DNA of 64,000 nucleotides, taken from Actinocorallia longicatena (GTDB lineage: Bacteria; Actinomycetota; Actinomycetes; Streptosporangiales; Streptosporangiaceae). The notes under the pieces were generated by a model, which saw only the letters and a program-made list of their open reading frames with translations, was not told the origin of the DNA and made no database searches. The position numbers were made by a program, and so were the translations under genes. Positions within the stretch are counted from its first letter, which is position 1. Each line of letters begins with the position of its first letter. This document shows positions 1-7,529 of this stretch, piece after piece. The DNA lies in NCBI RefSeq assembly GCF_039534125.1, contig NZ_BAAAUV010000017.1, forward strand, positions 91,722 through 155,721, written 5' to 3'.

Positions 1-382
1 GCTCCTCGAACGCGCGGGTCAGCATCAGCAGCTTGGCCTCGGTGTTCAGGCCCGTGCGGTGCCACGGCGTCCCGATCCAGGTGTGCCCGATCGCCAGGCC
101 GCGGTCCCTGGGCGACAGGTCGTAGAACGAGGTCGTCCCGGCGACCCGCCCGGTACGGGCGTCGATCTGGGCGAACGGGACGCGCTCCCCGCGCTCGTAC
201 TGGTCGAGCGCCTTCTGGATCAGGGCCCGGGTGCCGTCCAGGTCCCGTGGCTGCGGATCACCCAGCCAGGTCCAGACGTCCGGGTCCCCGCCGGCCTCGT
301 GCAGCCCCTCGGCATGCTCCTGGGAAAGCGCCTCCAGCCGTACGTGACGGCCGGACATCATCGGTCGATCGAACCATTCCAC
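1..382 (-). CDS. GNAT family N-acetyltransferase, C-terminus beyond window
   Basis: The reverse strand from a GTG at 382 reads VEWFDRPMMSGRHVRLEAL, the usual opening of the RimJ/RimL-like branch of GNAT acetyltransferases. It continues through a segment about avoiding unchanged proteins, ending at the window edge with IGHTWIGTPWHRTGLNTEAK, which matches the acetyl-CoA-binding core region of that family (R/Q-x-x-G/A area). About 127 residues are present; the C-terminal part lies before base 1. An AAGG lies about ten bases upstream of the GTG, and an ATG-ATG pair eight codons in is an alternative start. The substrate cannot be told; this branch acetylates protein N-termini or small amines. It is divergent from the tRNA gene. 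Confidence 0.8.
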   Translation of the reverse strand, partial: MEWFDRPMMSGRHVRLEALSQEHAEGLHEAGGDPDVWTWLGDPQPRDLDGTRALIQKALDQYERGERVPFAQIDARTGRVAGTTSFYDLSPRDRGLAIGHTWIGTPWHRTGLNTEAKLLMLTRAFEE

Positions 383-451
383 CCAGCCGACCTTAGGGGT
401 TCTGACCACCGGCCCCGTGGCTATATAGTTTTGCCTGCGCCCAGCGCGCAG

Positions 452-527
452 GCCCCTTTAGCTCAGTCGGCAGAGCGTCTCCATGGTAAGGAGAAGGTCT
501 ACGGTTCGATTCCGTAAAGGGGCTCCA
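452..527 (+). tRNA. tRNA-Thr (anticodon GGT)
   Basis: A complete cloverleaf can be folded by eye. The acceptor arm is GCCCCTT (452-458) with AAGGGGC (517-523). The D arm is GCTC/GAGC. The anticodon arm is TCTCC/GGAGA around the loop ATGGTAA, giving anticodon GGT, which reads the ACC and ACT threonine codons. The T arm is TACGG/CCGTA around TTCGATT. The 3' CCA is encoded (525-527). Length is 76 bases. It stands alone between the acetyltransferase and folD. Confidence 0.95.
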
Positions 528-529
528 CG

Positions 530-558
530 AGCGGCCTCCGGGCCGCTTTCGTGCTTTC
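530..558 (+). terminator. Hairpin terminator after tRNA-Thr
   Basis: AGCGGCC (530-536) and GGCCGCT (541-547) form a 7-bp GC-rich stem with a TCCG loop, followed by a T-containing tail. It sits three bases after the tRNA CCA end and before folD, so it probably ends the tRNA transcript. Confidence 0.7.
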
Positions 559-615
559 GGGGCCGGGCTGGAAGAATGGGCGGGCAATGACCCACCTTCC
601 GGATGAGGGCAGCAC

Positions 616-1461
616 GTGACGGCACAGATTCTCGACGGCAAGGCCACCGCGGCCGAGATCCGCTCCGACCTCAAGCAGCGGGTCGCCGCCCTGAAGGACC
701 GCGGTGTCTCGGTGGGACTCGGCACCGTCCTGGTCGGCGACGACCCCGGCAGCCAGTCCTACGTCGCGATGAAGCACCGCGACTGCGCCGAGGTCGGGAT
801 CACCTCGATCCGCAAGGACCTTCCCGCCGACGCCACCCAGGAGCAGGTCGAGCAGGCCGTCGCCGAGCTCAACGCCGACCCCGGCTGCACCGGCTACATC
901 GTCCAGCTTCCGCTGCCCCGGCACCTCGACGAGCAGCGCGTCCTGGAGCTCATCGACCCGGGCAAGGACGCCGACGGCCTCCACCCGATCAACCTCGGCC
1001 GTCTCGTCATGATGCAGCCGGGCCCGCTCCCGTGCACCCCGAAGGGGATCGTCGCGCTGCTGCGCCGCTACGACGTCCCGCTCGACGGCGCCGAGGTCGT
1101 GGTCGTCGGCCGCGGCCTGACGGTCGGCCGCCCGCTCGGCCTGCTCCTCACCCGCCGCTCGGAGAACTCGACCGTCACCCTCTGCCACACCGGCACCCGC
1201 GACCTGGTCCGCCACACCCGCCGCGCCGACATCATCGTCGCCGCCGCCGGCGTCCCCGGCCTCATCACCGCCGACATGGTCAAGCCCGGCGCCGCCGTCC
1301 TCGACGTCGGCGTCTCCCGCGTCGACGGCAAGCTCGCCGGCGACGTCTCCTTCGCGGTGACCGAGGTGGCCGCCTGGGTCGCCCCCAACCCCGGCGGCGT
1401 CGGCCCCATGACCCGCGCCATGCTCCTGTCCAACGTGGTGGAACGCGCCGAACTCATCTGA
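616..1461 (+). CDS. folD: Bifunctional methylenetetrahydrofolate dehydrogenase/cyclohydrolase FolD
   Basis: This 281-residue protein converts 5,10-methylene-THF to 5,10-methenyl-THF with NADP and then to 10-formyl-THF, supplying one-carbon units in the cytoplasm. It carries the first FolD signature with the catalytic lysine (YVAMKHRDCAEVGI), the GYIVQLPLP substrate loop, the Rossmann segment VVVVGRGLTVGRPLG and the C-terminal PNPGGVGPMT signature. Length is normal for the family. The start is GTG at 616, with GAGG about eight bases upstream. In many actinomycetes folD is followed directly by a DUF3017 gene and mdh; here two reverse-strand genes lie in between. It converges on the TerD-fusion gene with only ten bases between them. 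Confidence 0.97.
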   Translation: MTAQILDGKATAAEIRSDLKQRVAALKDRGVSVGLGTVLVGDDPGSQSYVAMKHRDCAEVGITSIRKDLPADATQEQVEQAVAELNADPGCTGYIVQLPLPRHLDEQRVLELIDPGKDADGLHPINLGRLVMMQPGPLPCTPKGIVALLRRYDVPLDGAEVVVVGRGLTVGRPLGLLLTRRSENSTVTLCHTGTRDLVRHTRRADIIVAAAGVPGLITADMVKPGAAVLDVGVSRVDGKLAGDVSFAVTEVAAWVAPNPGGVGPMTRAMLLSNVVERAELI

Positions 1462-1471
1462 CGCCGCCGGC

Positions 1472-3511
1472 TCACGGGGTGGCTTCGGCCACCCTGAGCC
1501 CGGCGAGGACCTGCTCCTGGAAGCGGTCGACCACCGCGTCGACGCTGCGGATGAACCCCGTCTCCTCGACGCCCCGCCGGGTCCCCATGCTCATCGGAAG
1601 CGTCAGCCGGAAGGCCGCGATCTCCTCGGCGCCGCCCTGCGCCAGCAGGCCGGGCTCCGCCCTCAGGTTCTTCAGCAGCTCACAGGGCCCGGTCGAGCCG
1701 CCCGGGGGCAGCGCCTCTATCCGGAGCTCGCCCGGCGCCCCGTCGAGCTGACGCAGCAGCCGGGTGACCCTGGTGAGCGTCCGGGCACGGTCGGGGGCGG
1801 GCACCACCGTGGTCGCCTCGATCTGCCCGGTCCGCAGATCCGCCTCGACGCCCAGCGGCCCGGCCGCGCCCGACGTCTTGATCTCCGCCGTCAGCCGTCC
1901 CGTCTCGACCAGCCCCGCGACGGTCCGCGCCCGCCGCTCGGCGGGATCGTCCCCGCGCTTCTTCCGGACGACGGGCGCGACCGGAAGCCCGCTTTCCCCG
2001 CCCAGCCGCAGGCAGAGCTGCCGGATCAGCTTCTCCCAGTTCTCCGCCACCTGGACGGCCCGCCTGTCGCCGGGCCGCAGAGTCCCCTCGGTGATCGAGT
2101 TGCGGATCGGCACCCAGGTGGCGCCCATGTTCTGGAAGCCCTGGCAGCCCGCGTTGTCCTGCTCCAGATAGTGCAGGAGCTCCCCGAGCAGCCAGGCGTG
2201 CGAGGGGTTGGCGGTCCCCTCGTGGTGGCAGAGCAGCCTGGCCTCGTGCGCCACCTCGGCCCACGACAGGTGCCGGAGCGCCACCTTCCTGGTCTTGCGC
2301 CGGTCGACGGTCACCGGATGGCCGCCGTCGAGCGCGAGATCGTTCGACAGGGTGATCACGCACTCGTAGGAGTTCCGGGAGGCGACCTCGAGGTAGGACT
2401 CGACCTGCTCGCGCTTCAGCGGGCTGCCGCCGGTCTTGGTCTCGACCAGGGCGGTCCAGATGCGTCCCGCACGGGAGACCCGGACGACGCCGTCCGGCCG
2501 GACGGTGCTCTCCCCGTGCTTGAACGACGCCTCGGCGAAGGTCTGCATGGTCCCGGCGGGCGCCCCGAACCGGGCCGTGATCCGCCGCCCGAACTCCGGC
2601 ACCTGGGTCATGACGGCCAGCAGCGTCGACGTCGCCCTGACCTCACGCTCCTGGTCGTTGCGCAGCCCGGAGACCGAGAACAGCCGCGCCCCCTGCCAGC
2701 CCGCGTGATCGGCGAGATTCACCTTCGCCACGGGCAGCGTGTTCTTCTTCACGACCCGCCGCCCGGTCCGCACCCGCCCGGCAGCCGGTGCTTCGAGCGT
2801 CTTCGCGACGGGAGGCGCCGCAACGTCGGCCGCGGGTTCGGCGCGAACGGGTTCGGCGTGGACGGCCTCGGGCGCCGTCCGTGTGACGGTCCCGCCGTCC
2901 GCCGCCTCGGCGGCCACGGTCGAGGCCTCGGTGACCGCCTCAGCGCCGGCCTCGGCCTCCGCCTCGTCGTCCTGGACGTCGATGCCGAAGTCCCCCGCGA
3001 GCCCCGCGAGCCCGCTCGCGTACCCCTGCCCGACGGCCCGGAACTTCCACGCCCCGTCCCGCCGGTAGAGCTCCCCGAAGACGAACGCGGTCTCCTCACC
3101 GGCGTCGCCGATGTCGAAGGAGAGGAGCGGGTTCCCCGCGCTGTCGGCGAGCGTCAGCCGCAGGTCGTCCAGCTCCCCGAAGGTCGCCCCGCCGTACCGG
3201 CTGGCCGCGATCACGACGCCCGTGACGTCCGCGGGCAGGGCTTCGAGATCGACCTGGATCCCGTCCTCGCTGCCCCCGCCGGTCGGTGTCTTCCCCAGCA
3301 GCTGGACCGTCCCGTCCGCACTGCTCGGATGGTTGTAGAAGAAGAAGTCCCCGTCGCCGCGCGCCTTGCCGTCGGCCCCCTGGAGGAGCACCGACACGTC
3401 GGCCTCGCCCGCTCCGGTCGGATCGCTCCAGCCGAGCGTCAGCGTCACCGGCCCCTCGATGTCGCTCAGTGCCGCCAGCGCGACGTTCGCTCCCTTGACC
3501 AGTTGTTCCAC
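1472..3511 (-). CDS. TerD-domain protein fused to a PD-(D/E)XK-like nuclease region
   Basis: The product is about 679 residues. Residues 1-170 form a TerD domain (LVKGANVAL start, paired acidic Ca-binding motifs such as DGIQVDLEALP, and ENxxVF-like FGELYRRDG), the family of calcium-binding tellurite/stress proteins. An Ala/Glu/Pro-rich linker follows (about 175-260). The C-terminal 400 residues contain RPDGVVRV (Asp near 340) then VETKTGG (Glu near 356, Lys near 358), the D...ExK layout of PD-(D/E)XK nucleases. No nuclease activity is proven. I prefer the GTG at 3511, which gives MEQLVKGANV, the usual TerD start with a GGGG upstream; a longer form from 3544 is possible. It lies downstream of the FHA gene on the same strand. 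Confidence 0.8.
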   Translation of the reverse strand: MEQLVKGANVALAALSDIEGPVTLTLGWSDPTGAGEADVSVLLQGADGKARGDGDFFFYNHPSSADGTVQLLGKTPTGGGSEDGIQVDLEALPADVTGVVIAASRYGGATFGELDDLRLTLADSAGNPLLSFDIGDAGEETAFVFGELYRRDGAWKFRAVGQGYASGLAGLAGDFGIDVQDDEAEAEAGAEAVTEASTVAAEAADGGTVTRTAPEAVHAEPVRAEPAADVAAPPVAKTLEAPAAGRVRTGRRVVKKNTLPVAKVNLADHAGWQGARLFSVSGLRNDQEREVRATSTLLAVMTQVPEFGRRITARFGAPAGTMQTFAEASFKHGESTVRPDGVVRVSRAGRIWTALVETKTGGSPLKREQVESYLEVASRNSYECVITLSNDLALDGGHPVTVDRRKTRKVALRHLSWAEVAHEARLLCHHEGTANPSHAWLLGELLHYLEQDNAGCQGFQNMGATWVPIRNSITEGTLRPGDRRAVQVAENWEKLIRQLCLRLGGESGLPVAPVVRKKRGDDPAERRARTVAGLVETGRLTAEIKTSGAAGPLGVEADLRTGQIEATTVVPAPDRARTLTRVTRLLRQLDGAPGELRIEALPPGGSTGPCELLKNLRAEPGLLAQGGAEEIAAFRLTLPMSMGTRRGVEETGFIRSVDAVVDRFQEQVLAGLRVAEATP

Positions 3512-3702
3512 GAAGACCCCATCTCGCGCCCGCGTCCAGTACACCGTGTGACAACGCTAGGCATATGCGTGACCGGTTCTTCTGGAAGTGGCCAACCTGA
3601 GATGTTCGGGGACGGGTGCACCCGGCCGCTGGGTGCAGGGCCGGGTGCGGTGGTGTGCCCGTTCCGGGCGAGAAGGGTTGGCTGTCCCCTGTGGGGCCTC
3701 CG

Positions 3703-4395
3703 TCAGCTGGCTCTTCTCGTTACCGGGGTTCTCTGGGTGTAGCCCGTCGCGGTGGCGGGGCGGCGGGGTTCGGGGGTGGACGGGACGGTGCGCTGTTGCT
3801 GCTGCGGCACGTGGACCGTCGGCAGCGGGCGGACCAGGCCCATGGCGATCACCTCGTTGGCGAGGCGGGTGCGGCGGTTCGCGCCCTCCGGGACGCGGAA
3901 CTTCTGGTAGAGGCGGAGGAGGTGCTGCTTCACAGCGGCCTCCGTCACCACCAGATCGGTTGCGATCTCGCGTGCCGTCGCGGGGGCGACGAACGCCTCG
4001 TCGGAAAGTGCCGGGCGGCACAGGGACGTCAGGACGTCGATCTCTCGCCTGGTGAGCTCCGGCGCGACCGCGCGCTTCAGCTCGGTCTCCGGATCCACGT
4101 CTTCGCGGGGGATGCCCCCCAGGCGGCCCCGGGCTGACCCGAAGCTGACGACGTCCCCGTCTTCGAGGACTCGGCGGGCGATGGGACGCCCGTTGACCCT
4201 GGTCCCGTTGCGCGAAAGCCCCATGTCGACGATGTAGACGTATGGTCCACGACGTACCAGTTCGGCATGGAAGCGGGACACGCTCGGATCCTCCAGACGG
4301 ATGTCCACCCCCTTTCCTCTGCCGACCGTCGTGACGTCGGGACGTAGCGGCACGACCATGCCGCTGTCCTCGATCCGTATGAACGGCCCCTCCAC
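3703..4395 (-). CDS. FHA domain protein with C-terminal helix-turn-helix
   Basis: The 230-residue product has an N-terminal forkhead-associated fold (about 10-105), showing the phosphothreonine-binding motifs TVGRGKGVDIRL, VSRFHAEL and the NGTRVNG strand. After a short linker comes an ELTRREIDVLTSLC...ATAREIATDLVVTEAAVKQHL-type segment (split here into its parts), which resembles a LuxR/GerE winged helix with a recognition helix near 150-175. The tail is Pro/Gln-rich and probably disordered. The family binds pThr peptides, so this looks like a regulator that reads Ser/Thr kinase output and touches DNA. The start is GTG at 4395, with GGGAGGA about seven bases upstream; a GTG at 4410 is less likely. 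It precedes the TerD-fusion gene by about 190 bases. Confidence 0.82.
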   Translation of the reverse strand: MEGPFIRIEDSGMVVPLRPDVTTVGRGKGVDIRLEDPSVSRFHAELVRRGPYVYIVDMGLSRNGTRVNGRPIARRVLEDGDVVSFGSARGRLGGIPREDVDPETELKRAVAPELTRREIDVLTSLCRPALSDEAFVAPATAREIATDLVVTEAAVKQHLLRLYQKFRVPEGANRRTRLANEVIAMGLVRPLPTVHVPQQQQRTVPSTPEPRRPATATGYTQRTPVTRRAS

Positions 4396-4499
4396 TGTGG
4401 TTCCTCCCACTCAGTTAGCGACCCCTGTCGTCGGGGTTACCCGGCGCGCACACCGCCACACCCACCTACTCGCGGGTAGAAATTGAGGTGGGAGGGAGT

Positions 4500-4538
4500 T
4501 TGACGTGGAACGGACCGGGCTCGCCGTAAACTTTCTTC
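4500..4538 (+). promoter_or_regulatory. Probable promoter giving a leaderless DUF3017 mRNA
   Basis: A -10-like TAAACT (4527-4532) lies seven bases before the GTG at 4539, so transcription could begin at or next to the start codon. TTGACG (4500-4505) resembles a -35 box, but the 21-base spacing is long. No ribosome binding site is seen before the GTG. Confidence 0.4.
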
Positions 4539-4895
4539 GTGACCTCAGGTGACCGTCCAGGGCGGCTGGACCAGCAGAAGGGCCGGGGAGTCCGGCGTCG
4601 GCGCAGGACCGCTCCCGCCCCGAAAACCGGTGCTGTCCAGGGTTGGACAGCGCAGGCTCCCTACCTGGTCGTCCTCGTCGGCGTCCTGGTCGGCCTGATC
4701 GCCTGCTTCGGCAGCTTCAAGGTCGGCTCCTTCCTGATGGCGGCGTCCCTGATCTTCGGAGCGGTGGCCAGGGGAGTGATGGCCGAGAGCCGGGTGGGAT
4801 TCCTCGCCACCCGCCGCCGCACGACCGACGTGATCGTCCTCGCGGTGCTGGGTCTGGGCATCGGATTCCTCGGCTGGGTCACTCACGCTACGTAA
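4539..4895 (+). CDS. DUF3017 small integral membrane protein
   Basis: This 118-residue protein has a basic N-terminal tail (about 1-38, rich in Arg/Lys) and three hydrophobic helices (about 42-58, 63-80 and 94-113). It matches the DUF3017 family that sits between folD and malate or isocitrate dehydrogenase genes in actinomycetes. The biochemical role is unknown; the conserved position suggests a housekeeping membrane function. Here it keeps its place before icd and mdh but is separated from folD by the FHA/TerD insertion. The GTG start at 4539 lacks a Shine-Dalgarno sequence and may be read from a leaderless mRNA. Confidence 0.78.
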   Translation: MTSGDRPGRLDQQKGRGVRRRRRTAPAPKTGAVQGWTAQAPYLVVLVGVLVGLIACFGSFKVGSFLMAASLIFGAVARGVMAESRVGFLATRRRTTDVIVLAVLGLGIGFLGWVTHAT

Positions 4896-5022
4896 GTGAG
4901 TCCTTTGTCACTCGCCCTAAACAGGGGGGACAGGTCTAGACCGCTCCAGGGCCTCAGCTACGCTTCCCAGTTGAGCCTTACAAGGGTCACAGCCCGGTGC
5001 ACGAAAGGGACAGCCACTAGCA

Positions 5023-6240
5023 ATGCCCAAGATCAAAGTAGAGGCGCCCGTCGTCGAGCTCGACGGCGACGAGATGACGCGGATCATCTGGCAGTTCATC
5101 AAGGACCAGCTGATCCTTCCGTACCTGGACGTGGACCTTAAGTACTACGACCTCGGCATGGAACACCGCGACGCCACCGACGACCAGGTGACGATCGACG
5201 CGGCGAACGCGATCAAGCAGTACGGCGTGGGCGTCAAGTGCGCCACCATCACGCCGGACGAGGCCCGCGTCGAGGAGTTCGGCCTGAAGAAGATGTGGCG
5301 GTCCCCCAACGGGACGATCCGCAACATCCTCGGTGGTGTGATCTTCCGCGAGCCGATCATCATGCAGAACGTCCCGCGCCTGGTGCCGGGCTGGACGCAG
5401 CCGATCGTCGTCGGCCGTCACGCCTTCGGTGACCAGTACCGCGCGACCGACATCAAGGTCCCGGGCGAGGGCACGCTCACCCTGACCTACACCCCCAAGG
5501 ACGGCTCGGCTCCGATGGAGCTCGACGTCTACGACTTCCCGGGTGCCGGCGTCGCCATGGCGATGTACAACCTGGACGAGTCCATCCGTGACTTCGCCCG
5601 CGCGTCGCTGCGCTACGGCCTCGACCGCAACTACCCGGTCTACCTGTCGACGAAGAACACGATCCTGAAGGCCTACGACGGCCGCTTCAAGGACATCTTC
5701 GCCGAGGTCTTCGAGACCGAGTTCAAGGCCGAGTTCGACGCCAACGGCCTCACCTACGAGCACCGCCTCATCGACGACATGGTCGCGGCGGCGCTCAAGT
5801 GGGAGGGCGGCTACGTCTGGGCCTGCAAGAACTACGACGGCGACGTCCAGTCCGACATCGTGGCCCAGGGCTTCGGCTCGCTCGGCCTGATGACGTCGGT
5901 CCTCATGACCCCCGACGGCCAGACCGTCGAGGCCGAGGCCGCGCACGGCACCGTCACCCGGCACTACCGCCAGCACCAGCAGGGCAAGGCCACCTCGACC
6001 AACCCGATCGCCTCGATCTACGCCTGGACCCGTGGCCTCGCCCACCGTGGCAAGCTCGACGGCACCCCCGAGGTCACCGGCTTCGCCGAGGCCCTCGAGG
6101 CCGTCTGCGTGGAGACCGTCGAGTCCGGTCAGATGACCAAGGACCTGGCGCTGCTCATCAGCAAGGACGCTCCCTGGCTGACCACGGAGGAGTTCCTCCA
6201 CGCCCTGGATGTCAACCTGCAGAAGAAGATCTCTCTGTAA
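5023..6240 (+). CDS. icd: NADP-dependent isocitrate dehydrogenase, homodimeric type
   Basis: This 405-residue enzyme oxidises isocitrate to 2-oxoglutarate with NADP in the TCA cycle. It is the eukaryote-like dimeric type (opening VVELDGDEMTRIIWQFIK, later WRSPNGTIRNILGG, MTSVLMTPDGQT and AEAAHGTVTRHYR) and not the about 740-residue monomeric type found in Streptomyces. The start at 5023 is ATG, with GAAAGGGA upstream. It is followed by mdh after a strong hairpin, so the two TCA genes are neighbours but perhaps separately transcribed. Confidence 0.97.
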   Translation: MPKIKVEAPVVELDGDEMTRIIWQFIKDQLILPYLDVDLKYYDLGMEHRDATDDQVTIDAANAIKQYGVGVKCATITPDEARVEEFGLKKMWRSPNGTIRNILGGVIFREPIIMQNVPRLVPGWTQPIVVGRHAFGDQYRATDIKVPGEGTLTLTYTPKDGSAPMELDVYDFPGAGVAMAMYNLDESIRDFARASLRYGLDRNYPVYLSTKNTILKAYDGRFKDIFAEVFETEFKAEFDANGLTYEHRLIDDMVAAALKWEGGYVWACKNYDGDVQSDIVAQGFGSLGLMTSVLMTPDGQTVEAEAAHGTVTRHYRQHQQGKATSTNPIASIYAWTRGLAHRGKLDGTPEVTGFAEALEAVCVETVESGQMTKDLALLISKDAPWLTTEEFLHALDVNLQKKISL

Positions 6241-6289
6241 AGGTTGTGACCGGCGGTCACCACCGCCGACCCCGTGCACGCGGGGATGA

Positions 6290-6325
6290 AAGTGCCGCGC
6301 ACCTCACCATGGGTGCGTGGCACTT
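6290..6325 (+). terminator. Strong hairpin between icd and mdh
   Basis: AAGTGCCGCGCACC (6290-6303) pairs with GGTGCGTGGCACTT (6312-6325): fourteen pairs with one G-U and an eight-base loop. It lies 50 bases after the icd stop. The T-run is weak, as is usual for actinomycete terminators. A smaller CGGCGGT/ACCGCCG hairpin precedes it. Confidence 0.7.
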
Positions 6326-6406
6326 CTCGTTGGGGGTCGCGATAGCCTGGCAGACGCAGTATCTCGATACCGAGAGATCCGCCCATCCCTGCCTGGAGAG
6401 TTCGTC

Positions 6407-7396
6407 ATGACCCGCACTCCCGTCAATGTCACTGTCACCGGCGCCGCCGGTCAGATCGGGTACGCGCTGCTTTTCCGCATCGCGTCCGGCCAGCTGCTCG
6501 GCAAGGATGTGCCGGTCAAGCTGCGGCTCCTGGAGATTCCCCAGGCCGTGAAGGCCGCCGAGGGCACCGCGATGGAGCTCATCGACAGCGCGTTCCCGAA
6601 CCTCGTGGCCGTCGACATCTTCGACAACCCGGCCGACGGTTTCGCCGGCGCGAACGTGGCCCTGCTCGTCGGCGCCCGTCCGCGGACCGCGGGCATGGAG
6701 CGCGGCGACCTGCTGTCGGCCAACGGCGGCATCTTCGGCCCGCAGGGCAAGGCGATCAACGACGGCGCGGCGGACGACATCCGCGTCCTGGTCGTCGGCA
6801 ACCCGGCCAACACCAACGCCCTGATCGCGGCCTCCGCGGCTCCGGACGTCCCGGCCGAGCGGTTCACCGCGATGACCCGCCTCGACCACAACCGCGCCCT
6901 GGGCCAGCTCTCCCTGAAGACCGGCACCCCGGTCTCGGAGATCACCAAGGTGACGATCTGGGGCAACCACTCCGCCACCCAGTACCCCGACATCTTCCAC
7001 GCGGAGATCGCCGGCAAGAACGCCGCCGAGGTCATCAACGACGAGGCGTGGCTCGCGAACGACTTCATCCCGACCGTCGCCAAGCGCGGTGCGGCGATCA
7101 TCGAGGCCAGGGGCGCGTCCTCGGCCGCCTCCGCCGCCTCCGCCGCGATCGACCACGTCCACTCGTGGGTCAACGGCACCCCCGAGGGCGACTGGGTCTC
7201 GGCGGCCATCCCCTCCGACGGCTCCTACGGCGTTCCCGAGGGCATCATCTCCTCTTTCCCCGTCACCTCGAAGGACGGCAAGTGGGAGATCGTCCAGGGT
7301 CTGGAGATCAACGACTTCTCCCGCACCCGCATCGACGCCTCGGTCGCCGAGCTGATCGAGGAGCGCGACGCGGTCAAGGCCCTCGGCCTCATCTGA
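6407..7396 (+). CDS. mdh: NAD-dependent malate dehydrogenase
   Basis: This 329-residue enzyme interconverts malate and oxaloacetate. It has the Rossmann glycine motif TGAAGQIGYALLFRIASG, the substrate loop with GARPRTAGMERGDLL, the TRLDHNRA signature and the catalytic histidine in WGNHSATQYPD. It belongs to the MDH type common in actinomycetes, similar to cytosolic MDH. The start ATG at 6407 has GGAGAG six bases upstream, which rules out the longer frame beginning at 6317. Confidence 0.97.
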   Translation: MTRTPVNVTVTGAAGQIGYALLFRIASGQLLGKDVPVKLRLLEIPQAVKAAEGTAMELIDSAFPNLVAVDIFDNPADGFAGANVALLVGARPRTAGMERGDLLSANGGIFGPQGKAINDGAADDIRVLVVGNPANTNALIAASAAPDVPAERFTAMTRLDHNRALGQLSLKTGTPVSEITKVTIWGNHSATQYPDIFHAEIAGKNAAEVINDEAWLANDFIPTVAKRGAAIIEARGASSAASAASAAIDHVHSWVNGTPEGDWVSAAIPSDGSYGVPEGIISSFPVTSKDGKWEIVQGLEINDFSRTRIDASVAELIEERDAVKALGLI

Positions 7397-7411
7397 TCTT
7401 GTAATTCGTGA

Positions 7412-7445
7412 AAAGGCTCCGTGAGCTCCTGCTCCCGGGGCCTTT
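7412..7445 (+). terminator. Hairpin terminator after mdh
   Basis: AAAGGCTCC (7412-7420) pairs with GGGGCCTTT (7437-7445) with one G-U pair; the tail is TCGCTTGTTTCG. It lies 16 bases after the mdh stop and separates the TCA genes from the kinase array. Confidence 0.75.
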
Positions 7446-7516
7446 CGCTTGTTTCGCTGGCCGGGTTCGGACAGGTACGGACGGTCCTCGGTGTGATGAG
7501 TGGTTATCACCGCATT

Positions 7517-7529
7517 TATGATTTCGGCC
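7517..7529 (+). promoter_or_regulatory. Candidate -10 box for the kinase array, leaderless start
   Basis: TATGAT (7517-7522) is a near-ideal -10 hexamer ending seven bases before the ATG at 7530. No clear -35 box or Shine-Dalgarno sequence is visible. This supports a leaderless transcript starting at the first kinase codon. Confidence 0.4.
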
